Positions 26,569-35,361 are shown, numbered from the stretch's first letter. The stretch: 64,000 bases of DNA from Pseudomonadota bacterium (GCA_020161365.1 JAIUNU010000002.1:434001-498000); one strand, 5' to 3'. Made by a program: numbers and translations. Notes: generated by a model not told the origin, from the sequence alone.

Positions 26569-28185
26569 ATGCCCGCCACCCGCCGCACCCTGATCACCGG
26601 CGCCGCCGCCCTGACCGCCTACGCCGCCCTGCCCCGCGCGGGCTTCGCGGGAGAGGCGCGCTCGCCGGTAGTGGCGACCACCAACGGCAAGGTGCGTGGC
26701 TATGTCCAGGACGGGGTCAGCGTCTTCAAGGGCCTGCGCTACGGCGCCGACACCGGCGGGGCGCGGCGGTTCATGGCGCCGGTCAAACCCGAGCCCTGGA
26801 CCGACGTGAAGGACGCCCTCGCCTATGGCCCGGCCTCGATACAGACCGGCAAGGGCGAGGACGGCGAGACCCTCTCGGAAGACTGCCTGTTCCTCAATGT
26901 CTGGACCCCCGCCAAGGCCTCGCGGAAGACCGGTCTGGCGGACGGCGGCAAGCGGCCGGTGATGGTCTACATCCACGGCGGCGCCTATAACGGCGGCTCG
27001 GGCGCCAGTCCCTGGTACGAGGGGACCAAGCTGGCCAAGCGCGGCGATGTCGTGGTGGTGACCGTCAACCACCGCCTCAACGCCTTCGGCTATCTCTATC
27101 TCGCGCGCCTGTTCAACGACCCGTCGGTGGCCGACAGCGGCAATGTCGGACAGCTTGATCTGGTGCTCGCTCTGCAGTGGGTGCGGGACAACATCGCGGC
27201 CTTCGGCGGCGATCCGGAGCGGGTGATGCTGTTTGGCCAGTCGGGCGGCGGGGCCAAGATCGCCACCCTGATGGCCATGCCCGCCGCCAAGGGCCTGTTC
27301 CACCGCGCCGCCACCATGAGCGGCCAGCAGGTCACGGTCGGCGGCCCGTTCAACGCGACCAAGCGCGCCAAGGCCTTCCTCGACAAGCTGGGGATCAAGG
27401 ACCTGGCCGCCCTGCGCGCCCTGCCCGCCGCCGAGATGCTGGCGGGGCTGAAAGCGGTCGACCCGATCGCCGGGGCCGGCGGGGTCTATATGGGCCCGGT
27501 GCTGGACCAGCGGTCGCTGACCCGCCATCCGTTCTTCCCCGACGCCGCGCCCCAGAGCCTGTCGGTGCCGATGATGGTCGGCAACACCCATGACGAGACC
27601 AGGGGCTTCATCGGCTGGGACGCCAAGGCCTTCCCCCAGACCTGGGACGAGGTGATCGCCCGCCTGCCGGGGCAGTTCAACGCCCGCATCGACATCGATC
27701 CCGAGACGGTGGTGGCCTTCTACCGCCAGACCTATCCGAACTATTCGCCGGCCGACGTCTTCTTCGCCGCCTCAACGGCGGGGCGTTCGTGGAAGGCGGC
27801 GATCATCCAGGACGAGGAACGAGCCAAGGCTGGCGCGCCGGCCTACGCCTATCAGGTCAACTGGCGCTCGCCGATGCAGGGCGGGATCTTCGGCGCCCCG
27901 CACACGATCGACATCGGCCTGGTGTTCGGCACGCTGGACGCAAAGGGCTCGATCGTCGGGACGGGGCCGGAGTCCGTGGCTATGTCCAACACCATGAGCG
28001 ACGCCTTCATCGCCTTCGCCCGCACCGGCGACCCGAACGGCGGAAGCCTGCCCAAGTGGGAGCCCTACACCCTGCCCCGCCGCCAGACGATGGTGTTCGA
28101 CACCGTCTCGCGGCTGGAGGACGACCCGCGCGGCGTCGAGCGGGAATTCTTCAACCGCGTGCCGTTCACTCAGTTCGGGACGTGA
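26569..28185 (+). CDS. exported type-B carboxylesterase (feruloyl/acetyl esterase-like)
   Basis: 538 residues. Tat-like signal (TRRTLITGAAALTAYAALP). Alpha/beta-hydrolase of the cholinesterase/type-B group: EDCLFLNVWTP (family signature), VYIHGGAY oxyanion loop, GQSGGG nucleophile (Ser225), acid Glu343 in HDETRG and His445 in GAPHTID. In this context the likely substrates are ester-linked acyl groups on plant polysaccharide; the exact substrate is unknown. ATG at 26569 is chosen for CCGGAGGAAA just upstream; longer in-frame starts lack a ribosome site. The stop overlaps a small minus-strand gene by 20 bases. Confidence 0.85.
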   Translation: MPATRRTLITGAAALTAYAALPRAGFAGEARSPVVATTNGKVRGYVQDGVSVFKGLRYGADTGGARRFMAPVKPEPWTDVKDALAYGPASIQTGKGEDGETLSEDCLFLNVWTPAKASRKTGLADGGKRPVMVYIHGGAYNGGSGASPWYEGTKLAKRGDVVVVTVNHRLNAFGYLYLARLFNDPSVADSGNVGQLDLVLALQWVRDNIAAFGGDPERVMLFGQSGGGAKIATLMAMPAAKGLFHRAATMSGQQVTVGGPFNATKRAKAFLDKLGIKDLAALRALPAAEMLAGLKAVDPIAGAGGVYMGPVLDQRSLTRHPFFPDAAPQSLSVPMMVGNTHDETRGFIGWDAKAFPQTWDEVIARLPGQFNARIDIDPETVVAFYRQTYPNYSPADVFFAASTAGRSWKAAIIQDEERAKAGAPAYAYQVNWRSPMQGGIFGAPHTIDIGLVFGTLDAKGSIVGTGPESVAMSNTMSDAFIAFARTGDPNGGSLPKWEPYTLPRRQTMVFDTVSRLEDDPRGVEREFFNRVPFTQFGT

Positions 28186-28321
28186 TCTCGTAGGGCGGGG
28201 CCGGCGGCAGGTGCTCGACCAGAACCTGGCTGGTCATCTCGGCCTCGGCGCGAATGGGCGGCGGCTCGCCGAACACCGCCTCCCACAACACGCTCAACGC
28301 CTGACGCTCGTCGAAATCCAC
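28166..28321 (-). CDS. small hypothetical protein, 51 residues
   Basis: GTG at 28321 has AAAGGAG seven bases upstream and gives MDFDERQALSVLWEAVFGEPPP and onward, ending PPAPPYEITSRTE. An upstream TTG at 28363 lacks such a site. It is acidic at the start, with one likely helix (residues 4-18) and a proline-rich tail; no signal or membrane segment. Its 3' end overlaps the esterase gene on the other strand by 20 bases. Not recognised. Confidence 0.5.
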   Translation of the reverse strand: MDFDERQALSVLWEAVFGEPPPIRAEAEMTSQVLVEHLPPAPPYEITSRTE

Positions 28322-28409
28322 CGGGCCGCTCCTTTCGGAGACTAGAATGGCCCGGTGGGTCAACGGGTTGCTGGTTAGCGCGGCGCTAACCAGACTTTCG
28401 AACGCACCG

Positions 28410-30905
28410 CTACGGCGCCTTCGCCGGGCAGACCGCCCCGGCCGGGTCGGCGGTCAGCTTCACCTCGGCGACCGACACCTGGAAGGCGCCCGCAGAGATC
28501 AGCTCGAACGGGGCAGTCACCTTGGTCACGTCCGTGCCGGCGGCCTGGAAGCACTTGAGCGGGATCTTGACGCTGGCCCACTGGCCAGTCGGCGAACCGG
28601 CCGGCGGCGTGACATCGAGGCGTCCCGCGCCCATCGCCAGGCTCACCCGCCCGGTCGCGGCGGCGTCCAGGCGATAGGCGAAGCTCAGCGCCATGTCGGC
28701 GTTGGTCTGGAACGACAGGTCCAGCGGCTTGTCGCCGACGATCGAGAGCTTGCCAGTCTTGTCGCCGGCGAAGGTGATCTGGCGGCCCGCTTCCTGGACG
28801 TTACCCGCATCGACCGGCGCGATCTGCACGCTCGACGACGGCGAGGCCTTGAACGCGAACGGCGCCGGGGTCTTGCCGCCGACGAAGTAGTTCACGACGT
28901 TATCGGCCTGCGCCGTGACGCCGGACACTTCCGACAGGCGACCCACCTTGCCCGGCTTGGCGTACGACAGGCCATAGCCGTAGGCGAACAGAGGGTCATA
29001 GGTCTTGTCGCCCTTGTTCAGGCGGAACTGGGCGGCGGTCTTGGGCCAGCTGAACGACAGCTTGCCCTGGAAGTCGTGGCGCGGCTTGCCGGCCTTGTCG
29101 CCGATCAGCACGTCGGCCACGCCGCCGCCTTCCGAGCCTGGCAGCCAGGCGGCCACGAAGGCGTCCGAGGCGTTGAGCTCGGGGTTCACCCACAGCGGAC
29201 GACCGCTGAGGAACACCGACACCACCTTCACGCCCTGGGCCTTCAGGCTCTTGAGCAGGGCCAGGTCCGCCTTGGCGCCCGGCTGATACTCAAGGGATGT
29301 CTTCAGGTCGCCGACACCTTCCGCATAAGGATTTTCGCCGAAGACCACGATGGCCACGTCCGGCTTCGTGTCGAACTTGCCGTCGACGCTGAGCGTCGCG
29401 CGGCCGCCGCCGGCCTCGACCGCCGATTTCATCCCCGACCAGATCGATTCTGCGTTGGGGAAGTCGGGGTTGGTGTTGCCCGTGCCCTGCCACGACAGGG
29501 TCCAGCCGCCCGACTGCTTGCCGATGTCGTCGGCGCCCGAGCCGGCGACCAGCACATTGGCCGAGCTTTTCACCGGCAGGACGCCGTCGTTCTTCAGCAG
29601 GACCAGCGACTTGCGGACCGCCTCGCGGGCGATGGCGCGGTGCTCGGGCGCGCCGATGACGGCCTCGCGGCCTTCATAGGGGCGCGCCGCCTGGAACAGG
29701 CCCATCTTGGCCTTCACCCGCAGGATCCGGCGGACCGCGTCGTCGATGCGGGCCATCGGGATCACGCCCGACTTCGCCTGGGCCAGGGTGTTGTCGTAGA
29801 GCGCCTTCCAGCTGTCGGGGGCCATGAACATGTCGAGGCCGGCGTTGATCGATTGGGCGCAGTCGGTCGGCTTGCAGCCCACCACCTGGCCATGGCCGTT
29901 CCAGTCGCCGACCACGAAGCCGTCGAAGCCCATCTTGCCCTTCAGCACGTCGGTCAGCAGGCTCTTGTTGCCGTGCATCTTCTGGCCGTTCCAGCTGTTG
30001 AACGAGGCCATGATGGTCAGCGCGCCAGCGTTGATGGCCGGCACATAGCCCTGGGCGTGGATGCGGACCAGCTCCTCCTCGGAGACCTTGGTGTCGCCCT
30101 GGTCGACGCCGTTCTCGGTGCCGCCGTCGCCCAGGAAATGCTTGGCGCTGGCGGCGACATGGCCCTGCTGGATCACGCCGCTCTTGCCGCCCTCGAAGGG
30201 CGCGACCGCAGCCTGCAGGCCCAGGATCATCTCGCCGGCGTACTGGCGGATGATCGCCGGGTCCTCGGAATAGCCCTCGTAGGTGCGCCCCCAGCGATCG
30301 TCGCGCGGCGCGGCCAGGGTCGGACCAAACGCCCAGTCGAAGCCGGCGGCCGAGGTCTCCAGCGCCGTAGCCTTGCCGATGCGACGGATCAGCTCGGGAT
30401 CACGCGCCGCGCCGAGGCCGATATTGTGCGGAAAGAGGGTCGCGCCGACGACGTTGTTGTTGCCGTGGACGGCGTCGATGCCGAACATCAGCGGCACATG
30501 GGTCCCGCCCACGCGCTGCGCCGCGCCTTCGCGGAAGGCCCTGGCGGTGTCGACCCACGGCTTTTGCGGCGACCGGTCAGGCGCGCCCAGCGGCGGTGAG
30601 CTGCCGCCGCCCAGGATCGAGCCCAGGGGATAGGTTTTTAGGTCCTCGGGCTTGATCGAACCGATATCGGCCTGGATCAGCTGACCGACCTTCTCCTCGA
30701 GGGTCAGCTTGGCCAGCACCGAGTCCACGAACGCTTCGGTCGCCGGATCGACCAGACCCTGGCTCTTGGCGGCGGGCCACTTGGCGGGCTGAGCGGTGGA
30801 CTTGGCCTTCGAGGGGGCCTTTGAGGGGGCGGTGCTCTCGGCCGACGCCACGCCGGCCAGGAAGGTGGACGCCAAGAGGGCGACGCAAAGGGTCTTGGTG
30901 TTCAT
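28410..30905 (-). CDS. bglX: exported GH3 beta-glucosidase with C-terminal carbohydrate-binding-like domain
   Basis: 831 residues, Sec signal 1-24 then a low-complexity Lys/Ser/Pro linker (27-48). The GH3 barrel (about 55-400) carries the nucleophile Asp334 in FVVGDWNGHG; the second alpha/beta domain (about 420-640) follows with VVFGENPYAEG, the usual place of the acid/base. The last 170 residues form an extra beta-sandwich as in ExoP-type exo-1,3/1,4-beta-glucanases, with two cysteines near the end. It trims beta-glucan or cello-oligosaccharides outside the cytoplasm. ATG 30905 is supported by GGGGAG; a TTG nine bases upstream is rejected. A CG-centred palindrome lies 42 bases upstream. Confidence 0.9.
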   Translation of the reverse strand: MNTKTLCVALLASTFLAGVASAESTAPSKAPSKAKSTAQPAKWPAAKSQGLVDPATEAFVDSVLAKLTLEEKVGQLIQADIGSIKPEDLKTYPLGSILGGGSSPPLGAPDRSPQKPWVDTARAFREGAAQRVGGTHVPLMFGIDAVHGNNNVVGATLFPHNIGLGAARDPELIRRIGKATALETSAAGFDWAFGPTLAAPRDDRWGRTYEGYSEDPAIIRQYAGEMILGLQAAVAPFEGGKSGVIQQGHVAASAKHFLGDGGTENGVDQGDTKVSEEELVRIHAQGYVPAINAGALTIMASFNSWNGQKMHGNKSLLTDVLKGKMGFDGFVVGDWNGHGQVVGCKPTDCAQSINAGLDMFMAPDSWKALYDNTLAQAKSGVIPMARIDDAVRRILRVKAKMGLFQAARPYEGREAVIGAPEHRAIAREAVRKSLVLLKNDGVLPVKSSANVLVAGSGADDIGKQSGGWTLSWQGTGNTNPDFPNAESIWSGMKSAVEAGGGRATLSVDGKFDTKPDVAIVVFGENPYAEGVGDLKTSLEYQPGAKADLALLKSLKAQGVKVVSVFLSGRPLWVNPELNASDAFVAAWLPGSEGGGVADVLIGDKAGKPRHDFQGKLSFSWPKTAAQFRLNKGDKTYDPLFAYGYGLSYAKPGKVGRLSEVSGVTAQADNVVNYFVGGKTPAPFAFKASPSSSVQIAPVDAGNVQEAGRQITFAGDKTGKLSIVGDKPLDLSFQTNADMALSFAYRLDAAATGRVSLAMGAGRLDVTPPAGSPTGQWASVKIPLKCFQAAGTDVTKVTAPFELISAGAFQVSVAEVKLTADPAGAVCPAKAP

Positions 30906-30946
30906 ACTCCCCAACTCTTCTTCATTGGACGACGACGCGCCGTTTC

Positions 30947-30958
30947 GACAACGTTGTC
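30947..30958. promoter_or_regulatory. LacI-family operator before bglX
   Basis: GACAACGTTGTC is a perfect 12-bp palindrome; on the minus strand the extended form TGACAACGTTGTC fits TGnCAnCGnTGnC. It sits 42 bases before the bglX ATG. Confidence 0.6.
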
Positions 30959-31035
30959 ATACACCTCGCCGGCAATCCAGAGGCGTTCGATGCGTCGAAG
31001 CGGAGAAACCCGCTACGGCGACCCAAACCTGAAAA

Positions 31036-31060
31036 AGGGCGGACCCAAGCGGGCCCGCCC
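31036..31060 (-). terminator. terminator of the downstream flagellin gene
   Basis: On the minus strand GGGCGGGCCC-GCTT-GGGTCCGCCC forms a stem followed by TTTTTC. Another hairpin (GGCGGATC...GATCCGCC, 31089-31112) lies between it and the stop codon at 31128. Confidence 0.75.
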
Positions 31061-31127
31061 CCTCCAGTTTCAGAGCCGCGACCGTTGAGGCGGATCCAAA
31101 CGCTGATCCGCCCGTCCGGAGGTCAGC

Positions 31128-31949
31128 TTATCGGAAAAGACTGAGGATCGCCGAGCTCGACGAATTGGCGATCGACAGCGCCTGCACGCCCAGCTGCTGC
31201 TTGGTTTGCAGCGACTGCAGCTTGGCGCTCTCCTTGGCCAGGTCGGCGTCCACCAGGTTGCCGACGCCGGCTTGCAGGCTGTCCTGCAGCTTGCCGACGA
31301 AGGTCAGGTGGGTGTCGAGACCCGTCGAGCTGGTGCCCAGCGAAGCCAGCTTGTTGGTGGCCGTCTGCAGCGCCGTGGTGACCGTGGTGATCATGGTCTT
31401 GGCGGCGGCGGCCGTCGTGAAGGTCGAGCTGGCCGTCAGGCCCAGACCGGCGAGGGTCAGGGTCTTGGCGTTGACGGTGAAGCCCGAGCCGTCCGAGTTG
31501 GCCAGGAAGGTCAGCTTGGTGGTGGTGCCGTCGGCAATGCTGACGCCATTGAACTTGGCGTTCGACGCGGCCTTGGTCACTTGGTCGCGCAGCGACTCGA
31601 AGTCCGACTTCAGAGCGTTGAACGAGGCGGTGCTGAGCGAGGTGTCGGACGCGGCCAGCGCCTTTTCCTTCATCTTGCCGAGCAGGTCGGTGATCGTGTC
31701 GCCGGCGGCGAGCGCGACGTCAATCGTCGACTGGCCGCGTTGCAGCGAGTCCTTGACGGCGTTCAGGCTGCTCGCAGTGGCCGACTGGTTCTTGGCGGTC
31801 GCCCAGATGGCGCCATTGTCCTTGGCGCTGCCGATCTTCTTGCCGGTGCTGATGCGCTGTTGGACGGTGTTCAGTTCAGAACTGGTGGTGTTCAGGTTCT
31901 GGAGCGCGATCATCGCGCCCGAGTTCGTGTTGATGCTGTTTAGCGCCAT
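31128..31949 (-). CDS. alpha-type flagellin (Flj family), downstream copy
   Basis: 273 residues, the compact Caulobacter flagellin size. Conserved N-terminal D0/D1 helix ([20 protein letters not shown] ... [16 protein letters not shown]) and C-terminal helix ([21 protein letters not shown]) flank a short variable centre. Exported by the flagellar type III machinery to build the filament. The ATG at 31949 starts the family sequence. Differs from the upstream copy at only about 12 residues, none in the middle third. Corresponds to one of fljM/fljN/fljO of C. crescentus, but which one cannot be decided here. The 5' leader has paired stem-loops also present in the other copy. Confidence 0.93.
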   Translation of the reverse strand: MALNSINTNSGAMIALQNLNTTSSELNTVQQRISTGKKIGSAKDNGAIWATAKNQSATASSLNAVKDSLQRGQSTIDVALAAGDTITDLLGKMKEKALAASDTSLSTASFNALKSDFESLRDQVTKAASNAKFNGVSIADGTTTKLTFLANSDGSGFTVNAKTLTLAGLGLTASSTFTTAAAAKTMITTVTTALQTATNKLASLGTSSTGLDTHLTFVGKLQDSLQAGVGNLVDADLAKESAKLQSLQTKQQLGVQALSIANSSSSAILSLFR

Positions 31950-32270
31950 GACGAAACACTCTCTTTGGAGGTTTCCGGTGTCGTTTTGACGACCGGTGGG
32001 CGTTTTGCCCACCGCGACAATATGCCGCTGGCGTTGATATAAGGTTCACAGAACGTCGTTGTTCGATTAACGCACTGAGATCAGATTCAGAAATTGAAAA
32101 GTATATTTTGACCCTTCCGCCGAAACTACACACATGAGAGTCGACGGTTGGTGTTCTGTTTTGAAACAAGATATCCAAATCTGAATCAATGTTCACGAAG
32201 TCATCGGAACGACAAAAGGGCGGGCCCGAAGACCCGCCCTTCTCGACGATGAAATTCGTCGAAGTCCGTC
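31950..32270 (-). promoter_or_regulatory. leader and promoter region of the downstream flagellin gene
   Basis: No gene. Nearest the ATG are two stem-loops: CCGG-(TG)-TCGT...ACGA-CCGG (31975-31996) and GGTGGGC-GTTTT-GCCCACC (31995-32013). The rest is AT-richer than its surroundings and should hold the promoter; I see no convincing sigma-54 GG/GC pair. The upstream flagellin's terminator is at its far end. Confidence 0.5.
32216..32241 (-). terminator. terminator of the upstream flagellin gene
   Basis: On the minus strand AAGGGCGGG-loop-CCCGCCCTT followed by TTGTCG. Its stem sequence resembles the terminator of the other flagellin gene, as if both were duplicated with the gene. Confidence 0.75.
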
Positions 32271-33092
32271 TTAGCGGAACAGGCTCAGGATCGACGACGA
32301 CGATTGGTTCGCAATCGACAGCGCCTGCACGCCCAGCTGCTGCTTGGTTTGCAGCGACTGCAGCTTGGCGCTTTCCTTGGCCAGGTCGGCGTCCACCAGG
32401 TTGCCCACGCCGGCGTCCAGGCTGTCCTGCAGCTTGCCGACGAAGGTCAGGTGGGTGTCGAGACCCGTCGAGCTGGTGCCCAGCGAAGCCAGCTTGTTGG
32501 TGGCCGTCTGCAGCGCCGTGGTGACCGTGGTGATCATGGTCTTGGCGGCGGCGGCCGTCGTGAAGGTCGAGCTGGCCGTCAGGCCCAGACCGGCGAGGGT
32601 CAGGGTCTTGGCGTTGACGGTGAAGCCCGAGCCGTCCGAGTTGGCCAGGAAGGTCAGCTTGGTGGTGGTGCCGTCGGCAATGCTGACGCCATTAAACTTG
32701 GCGTTCGACGCGGCCTTGGTCACCTGGTCGCGCAGCGACTCGAAGTCCGCCTTAAGAGCGTTGAACGAGGCGGTGTTCAGCGAGGTGTCAGAAGCGGCCA
32801 GCGCCTTTTCCTTCATCTTGCCGAGCAGGTCGGTGATCGTGTCGCCAGCGGCGAGCGCGACGTCGATCGTCGACTGGCCGCGTTGCAGCGAGTCCTTGAC
32901 GCCGTTCAGGCTGCTTGCAGTGGCCGATTGATTACGAGCCGTCGCCCAGATGGCGCCATTGTCCTTGGCGCTGGCGATCTTCTTGCCCGTATTGATGCGC
33001 TGCTGGACCGTGGTCAGCTCGGCGCTCGTCGAGTTCAGGTTTTGCAGGGCGATCATAGCGCCCGAGTTCGTGTTGATGCTGTTCAGCGCCAT
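32271..33092 (-). CDS. alpha-type flagellin (Flj family), upstream copy
   Basis: 273 residues, same architecture as the copy at 31128: conserved D0/D1 N terminus ([20 protein letters not shown]) and C terminus ([16 protein letters not shown]). Filament subunit secreted through the flagellar export system; no cleavable signal is expected. It has its own terminator and leader, so the two genes are separate transcripts rather than an operon. The leader folds into two stem-loops matching those of the other copy with compensating base changes. In Caulobacter, flagellin mRNA leaders are targets of the FlbT post-transcriptional regulator, so similar control is plausible. Confidence 0.93.
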   Translation of the reverse strand: MALNSINTNSGAMIALQNLNSTSAELTTVQQRINTGKKIASAKDNGAIWATARNQSATASSLNGVKDSLQRGQSTIDVALAAGDTITDLLGKMKEKALAASDTSLNTASFNALKADFESLRDQVTKAASNAKFNGVSIADGTTTKLTFLANSDGSGFTVNAKTLTLAGLGLTASSTFTTAAAAKTMITTVTTALQTATNKLASLGTSSTGLDTHLTFVGKLQDSLDAGVGNLVDADLAKESAKLQSLQTKQQLGVQALSIANQSSSSILSLFR

Positions 33093-33404
33093 AACGAAAC
33101 AACTCCTATTCGAGGTGTTCCGACGTCATTTTGACCGTCGGCGGGCGTTTTGCCCACGGACAGTATCACCCAACGACCTTTCCACTTCGTTGAGGAAAAA
33201 GCCGAGATTGATTAAGATCGAGGACTATTTTGTTAATGATGAAATGAGCAGAAAGTAAAAGAACTCTACGCTAGACATCGGCGATTGTCTCAAAATGGCA
33301 CACCTAGTCTAGCCCTATAGATTCAATCAAGACTCGGCATCGGCGCAGGAACTATGTGAGCCGCCCACCCCAGGAGTCTCCGCATCGACGCGCGGCGGTC
33401 CCCC
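33093..33404 (-). promoter_or_regulatory. leader and promoter region of the upstream flagellin gene
   Basis: No gene. The leader has a stem CCGAC-GTCA-TTT-TGAC-(C)-GTCGG (33120-33141) and a weaker GGGC-GTTTT-GCCC stem (33043 + 100: 33143-33155), parallel to the other flagellin leader. The remaining part is AT-rich (about 33180-33350) and should contain the promoter; no consensus is clear to me. Confidence 0.45.
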
Positions 33405-33521
33405 TCAACGATCGACGGCGTACAGGCGGCGCGAGCGGCACTGGCTGGCCACGGCGCGGATGGTGGACAGGAAGACCAGGCCCCTCCAGAGCCCGGCGAG
33501 AAAGCCGAAACAGCGACGCAT
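33405..33521 (-). CDS. candidate 38-residue basic/hydrophobic small protein
   Basis: ATG at 33521 (or GTG one codon earlier) is preceded by AAAAGGAG at nine (or six) bases, a strong site for so short a frame. The product starts MRRCFGFLAGLWRGLVFLST, with a hydrophobic stretch between arginines, then RAVASQCRSRRLYAVDR. Two cysteines. Codon third positions are mostly G/C. It could be a membrane-associated micropeptide; no family recognised. Two tandem 14-base repeats lie just upstream. Confidence 0.4.
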   Translation of the reverse strand: MRRCFGFLAGLWRGLVFLSTIRAVASQCRSRRLYAVDR

Positions 33522-33536
33522 CACGGGACACTCCTT

Positions 33537-33564
33537 TTCTGTTCAACGAATTCTGTTCAACGAA
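33537..33564. repeat. two perfect tandem 14-base repeats
   Basis: TTCTGTTCAACGAA occurs twice in direct succession immediately upstream of the ribosome site of the 38-residue candidate gene. It could be a direct-repeat binding site or a simple duplication. Confidence 0.6.
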
Positions 33565-33567
33565 GAA

Positions 33568-33625
33568 AGGGCCGGCCGGCTCCCGCCGCCCCGCTCGCGC
33601 AGGGAAGACGGCGCCGGCCGGCCCT
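33568..33625 (-). terminator. terminator of wrbA
   Basis: AGGGCCGGCCGGC (33568-33580) pairs perfectly with 33613-33625; on the minus strand the stem is followed by TTCTTCG. The loop is long (32 bases). Confidence 0.6.
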
Positions 33626-33669
33626 GTCGCCGGTTACGGAAATTGGCGTCGTGTCCGGCGCGCGCCGGA

Positions 33670-34269
33670 TCAGCCGTGCAGCTTGATAGCGGTCTCGGCG
33701 ATCTTGCGGCCCTGGTAGCGGGCGCCGGTCAGCTCGTTCTCGCTGGGCTGACGCGAGCCGTCGCCGCCGGCGATGGTGGTGGCGCCGTAGGGGCTGCCGC
33801 CGGTGACTTCGTCCAGGGTCATCTGGCCGGCGTGGCCGTAGTCGAGGCCGACGATGGTCGTGCCGAAGTGCAGCAGGTTGGTGATGATCGAGAACAGCGT
33901 CGTCTCCTGGCCGCCGTGCTGGGTGGCGGTCGAGGTGAAGGCCCCGGCGACCTTGCCGTGCAGCGCGCCGCGGGCCCACAGGCCGCCGGCGGCGTCGAAG
34001 AAGGCCGCCATCTGCGAGGCCATGCGGCCAAAGCGGGTCGGCGCGCCGACGATGATGGCGTCATAGTCGGCCAGGTCCTCGACCTTGGCGATCGGGGCTT
34101 CCTGGTCGAGCTTGAAGTGCGCGCCCTTGGCGATATCCAGCGGCACGGTTTCCGGCACGCGCTTGATGTCGACGCTGGCGCCGGCTTCGCGCGCGCCTTC
34201 GGCGACGGCCTTGGCCATCGTCTCGAGGTGGCCGTACGACGAGTAGTAAAGAACCAGAACCTTGGCCAT
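33670..34269 (-). CDS. wrbA: NAD(P)H:quinone oxidoreductase WrbA
   Basis: 199 residues, flavodoxin-like fold of the WrbA family. FMN-binding loop [14 protein letters not shown] (7-20), [24 protein letters not shown] (about 75-100) and [16 protein letters not shown] are all characteristic. It reduces quinones by two electrons, protecting against redox stress in the cytoplasm. Divergent from a LysR regulator 139 bases away, which probably controls it. Confidence 0.93.
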   Translation of the reverse strand: MAKVLVLYYSSYGHLETMAKAVAEGAREAGASVDIKRVPETVPLDIAKGAHFKLDQEAPIAKVEDLADYDAIIVGAPTRFGRMASQMAAFFDAAGGLWARGALHGKVAGAFTSTATQHGGQETTLFSIITNLLHFGTTIVGLDYGHAGQMTLDEVTGGSPYGATTIAGGDGSRQPSENELTGARYQGRKIAETAIKLHG

Positions 34270-34379
34270 GTCGGCCTCCCTTGGGTTTGAGCGATGGACG
34301 AGGCGGAACGCCCCGGTGTTGCGGAAGGTTGTGCGCCGGAAGGCGCTTGCGAAACAGTCGAATAAAATCGTCTATTATG

Positions 34380-34394
34380 TTCGATAAATTCGAA
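34380..34394. promoter_or_regulatory. LysR-type binding site in the wrbA/lysR divergent region
   Basis: TTCGATAAATTCGAA is a T-N11-A dyad with perfect TTCGA/TCGAA arms, 14 bases upstream of the LysR start and in the shared promoter. A related AT-rich stretch (TCGAATAAAATCG) lies 20 bases further towards wrbA. Confidence 0.55.
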
Positions 34395-34407
34395 CGAAGA
34401 GGCCGTC

Positions 34408-35307
34408 TTGAACGATCCCGGCGCCCCGACTCTGGACCAGCTGACCGTGCTGCTCGCCGTCGTCGAGACCGGCGGCTTCGCCTCCGCCGCGCGGCGGCTG
34501 AACCGGGCCAACTCGGTGATCAGCTACGCCATCGCCAATCTGGAGGCTCAACTGGGCCTCGTCTTGTTCGATCGTGACGCCGCCAAGCGCCCCGTACTGA
34601 CCGAGGCGGGCAAGGTGGTGGTGGCCCAGGCACGGGTCATCGCCGGCGACGTGGCCAACCTGCGGGCCAAGGCCAAGGGCCTGCTTCAGGGTCTGGAGGC
34701 CGAGGTCAATCTGGTGCTGGACGTGATGCTGCCCACCGCCCGCGTGGTCGACGCCTTGCGGGCTTTTCGCGAGACCTTCCCGACCGTGACCCTGCGCCTG
34801 CATGTCGAGGGGCTGGGCGCGGTGACCCAGATGGTGCTGGACCGCGCCGCGACCCTGGGCGTGGCGGGACCGCTGGAGGTCGTCCATGGCGGCGACGAGC
34901 TGGACTATATCGCCGTCGGCTCGACGGTGCTGATCCCGGTGGCGGCGCCCGACCATCCTCTGGCGCAGGGCCCTAATCCGCCTGGAGCGGGGCGAGGGCA
35001 CACCCAGCTGGTGCTCACCGACCGCTCGAAACTGACCGAGGGCCGCGACTTCGCCGTCGCCAGCGTCCACACGTGGCGGCTGGCCGACCTGGGGGCCAAG
35101 CACCTGCTGCTGAAAGAGGGTTTCGGCTGGGGCAACATGCCCGAACCGATGGTCCGCGACGACCTCGCCGCCGGCCGCCTGAAGCGGCTCGCCATGCCGG
35201 ATCTGAAGGAGGCGATCTATCCGCTGCATGCGGTCTATCGCACCGACACCCCGCCCGGCCCGGCGACGGCGTTCCTGATCGAGCGGTTCAGGGGGCAGGC
35301 GGTTTAA
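34408..35307 (+). CDS. LysR-family transcription regulator
   Basis: 299 residues. N-terminal winged helix (LDQLTVLLAVVETGGFASAARRLNR ... ANLEAQLGLVLFDRD, about 9-62), linker helix, then the periplasmic-binding-like effector domain (about 92-295). TTG at 34408 is the start: GAAGAGG is five bases upstream and no ATG precedes the fold. Divergent from wrbA with a T-N11-A box between; it probably regulates wrbA and itself in response to a quinone or electrophile, which is inference. Confidence 0.88.
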   Translation: MNDPGAPTLDQLTVLLAVVETGGFASAARRLNRANSVISYAIANLEAQLGLVLFDRDAAKRPVLTEAGKVVVAQARVIAGDVANLRAKAKGLLQGLEAEVNLVLDVMLPTARVVDALRAFRETFPTVTLRLHVEGLGAVTQMVLDRAATLGVAGPLEVVHGGDELDYIAVGSTVLIPVAAPDHPLAQGPNPPGAGRGHTQLVLTDRSKLTEGRDFAVASVHTWRLADLGAKHLLLKEGFGWGNMPEPMVRDDLAAGRLKRLAMPDLKEAIYPLHAVYRTDTPPGPATAFLIERFRGQAV

Positions 35308-35308
35308 G

Positions 35309-35361
35309 CCCTCTCCCCTTGCGGGAGAGGGTGGCCCGCGCAGCGGGTCGGGTGAGGGGTC
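35309..35361. repeat. intergenic palindromic repeat (CCCTCTCCC type)
   Basis: CCCTCTCCC-CTTGC-GGGAGAGGG hairpin followed by a GGCCCGC/GCGGGTC arm and GTGAGGGG. Related to the elements at 48.9 and 53.5 kb. It directly follows the LysR stop and may end its transcript; the remaining bases to 35518 hold no visible gene. Confidence 0.55.

Noticed and set aside
21621..26597. Long minus-strand frames opposite putA and the GH5 gene (694 and 864 codons).
   Set aside because: Same reason: low-complexity composition and clear enzymes on the other strand.
31950..33404. Search for sigma-54 promoters (GG-N10-GC) before the flagellin genes.
   Set aside because: Only loose matches with wrong spacing were found, so no site is reported.
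33352..33546. A 64-codon minus-strand frame overlapping the 38-residue candidate.
   Set aside because: Arg/Pro-rich composition and no ribosome site; the shorter frame in another phase has a strong one.
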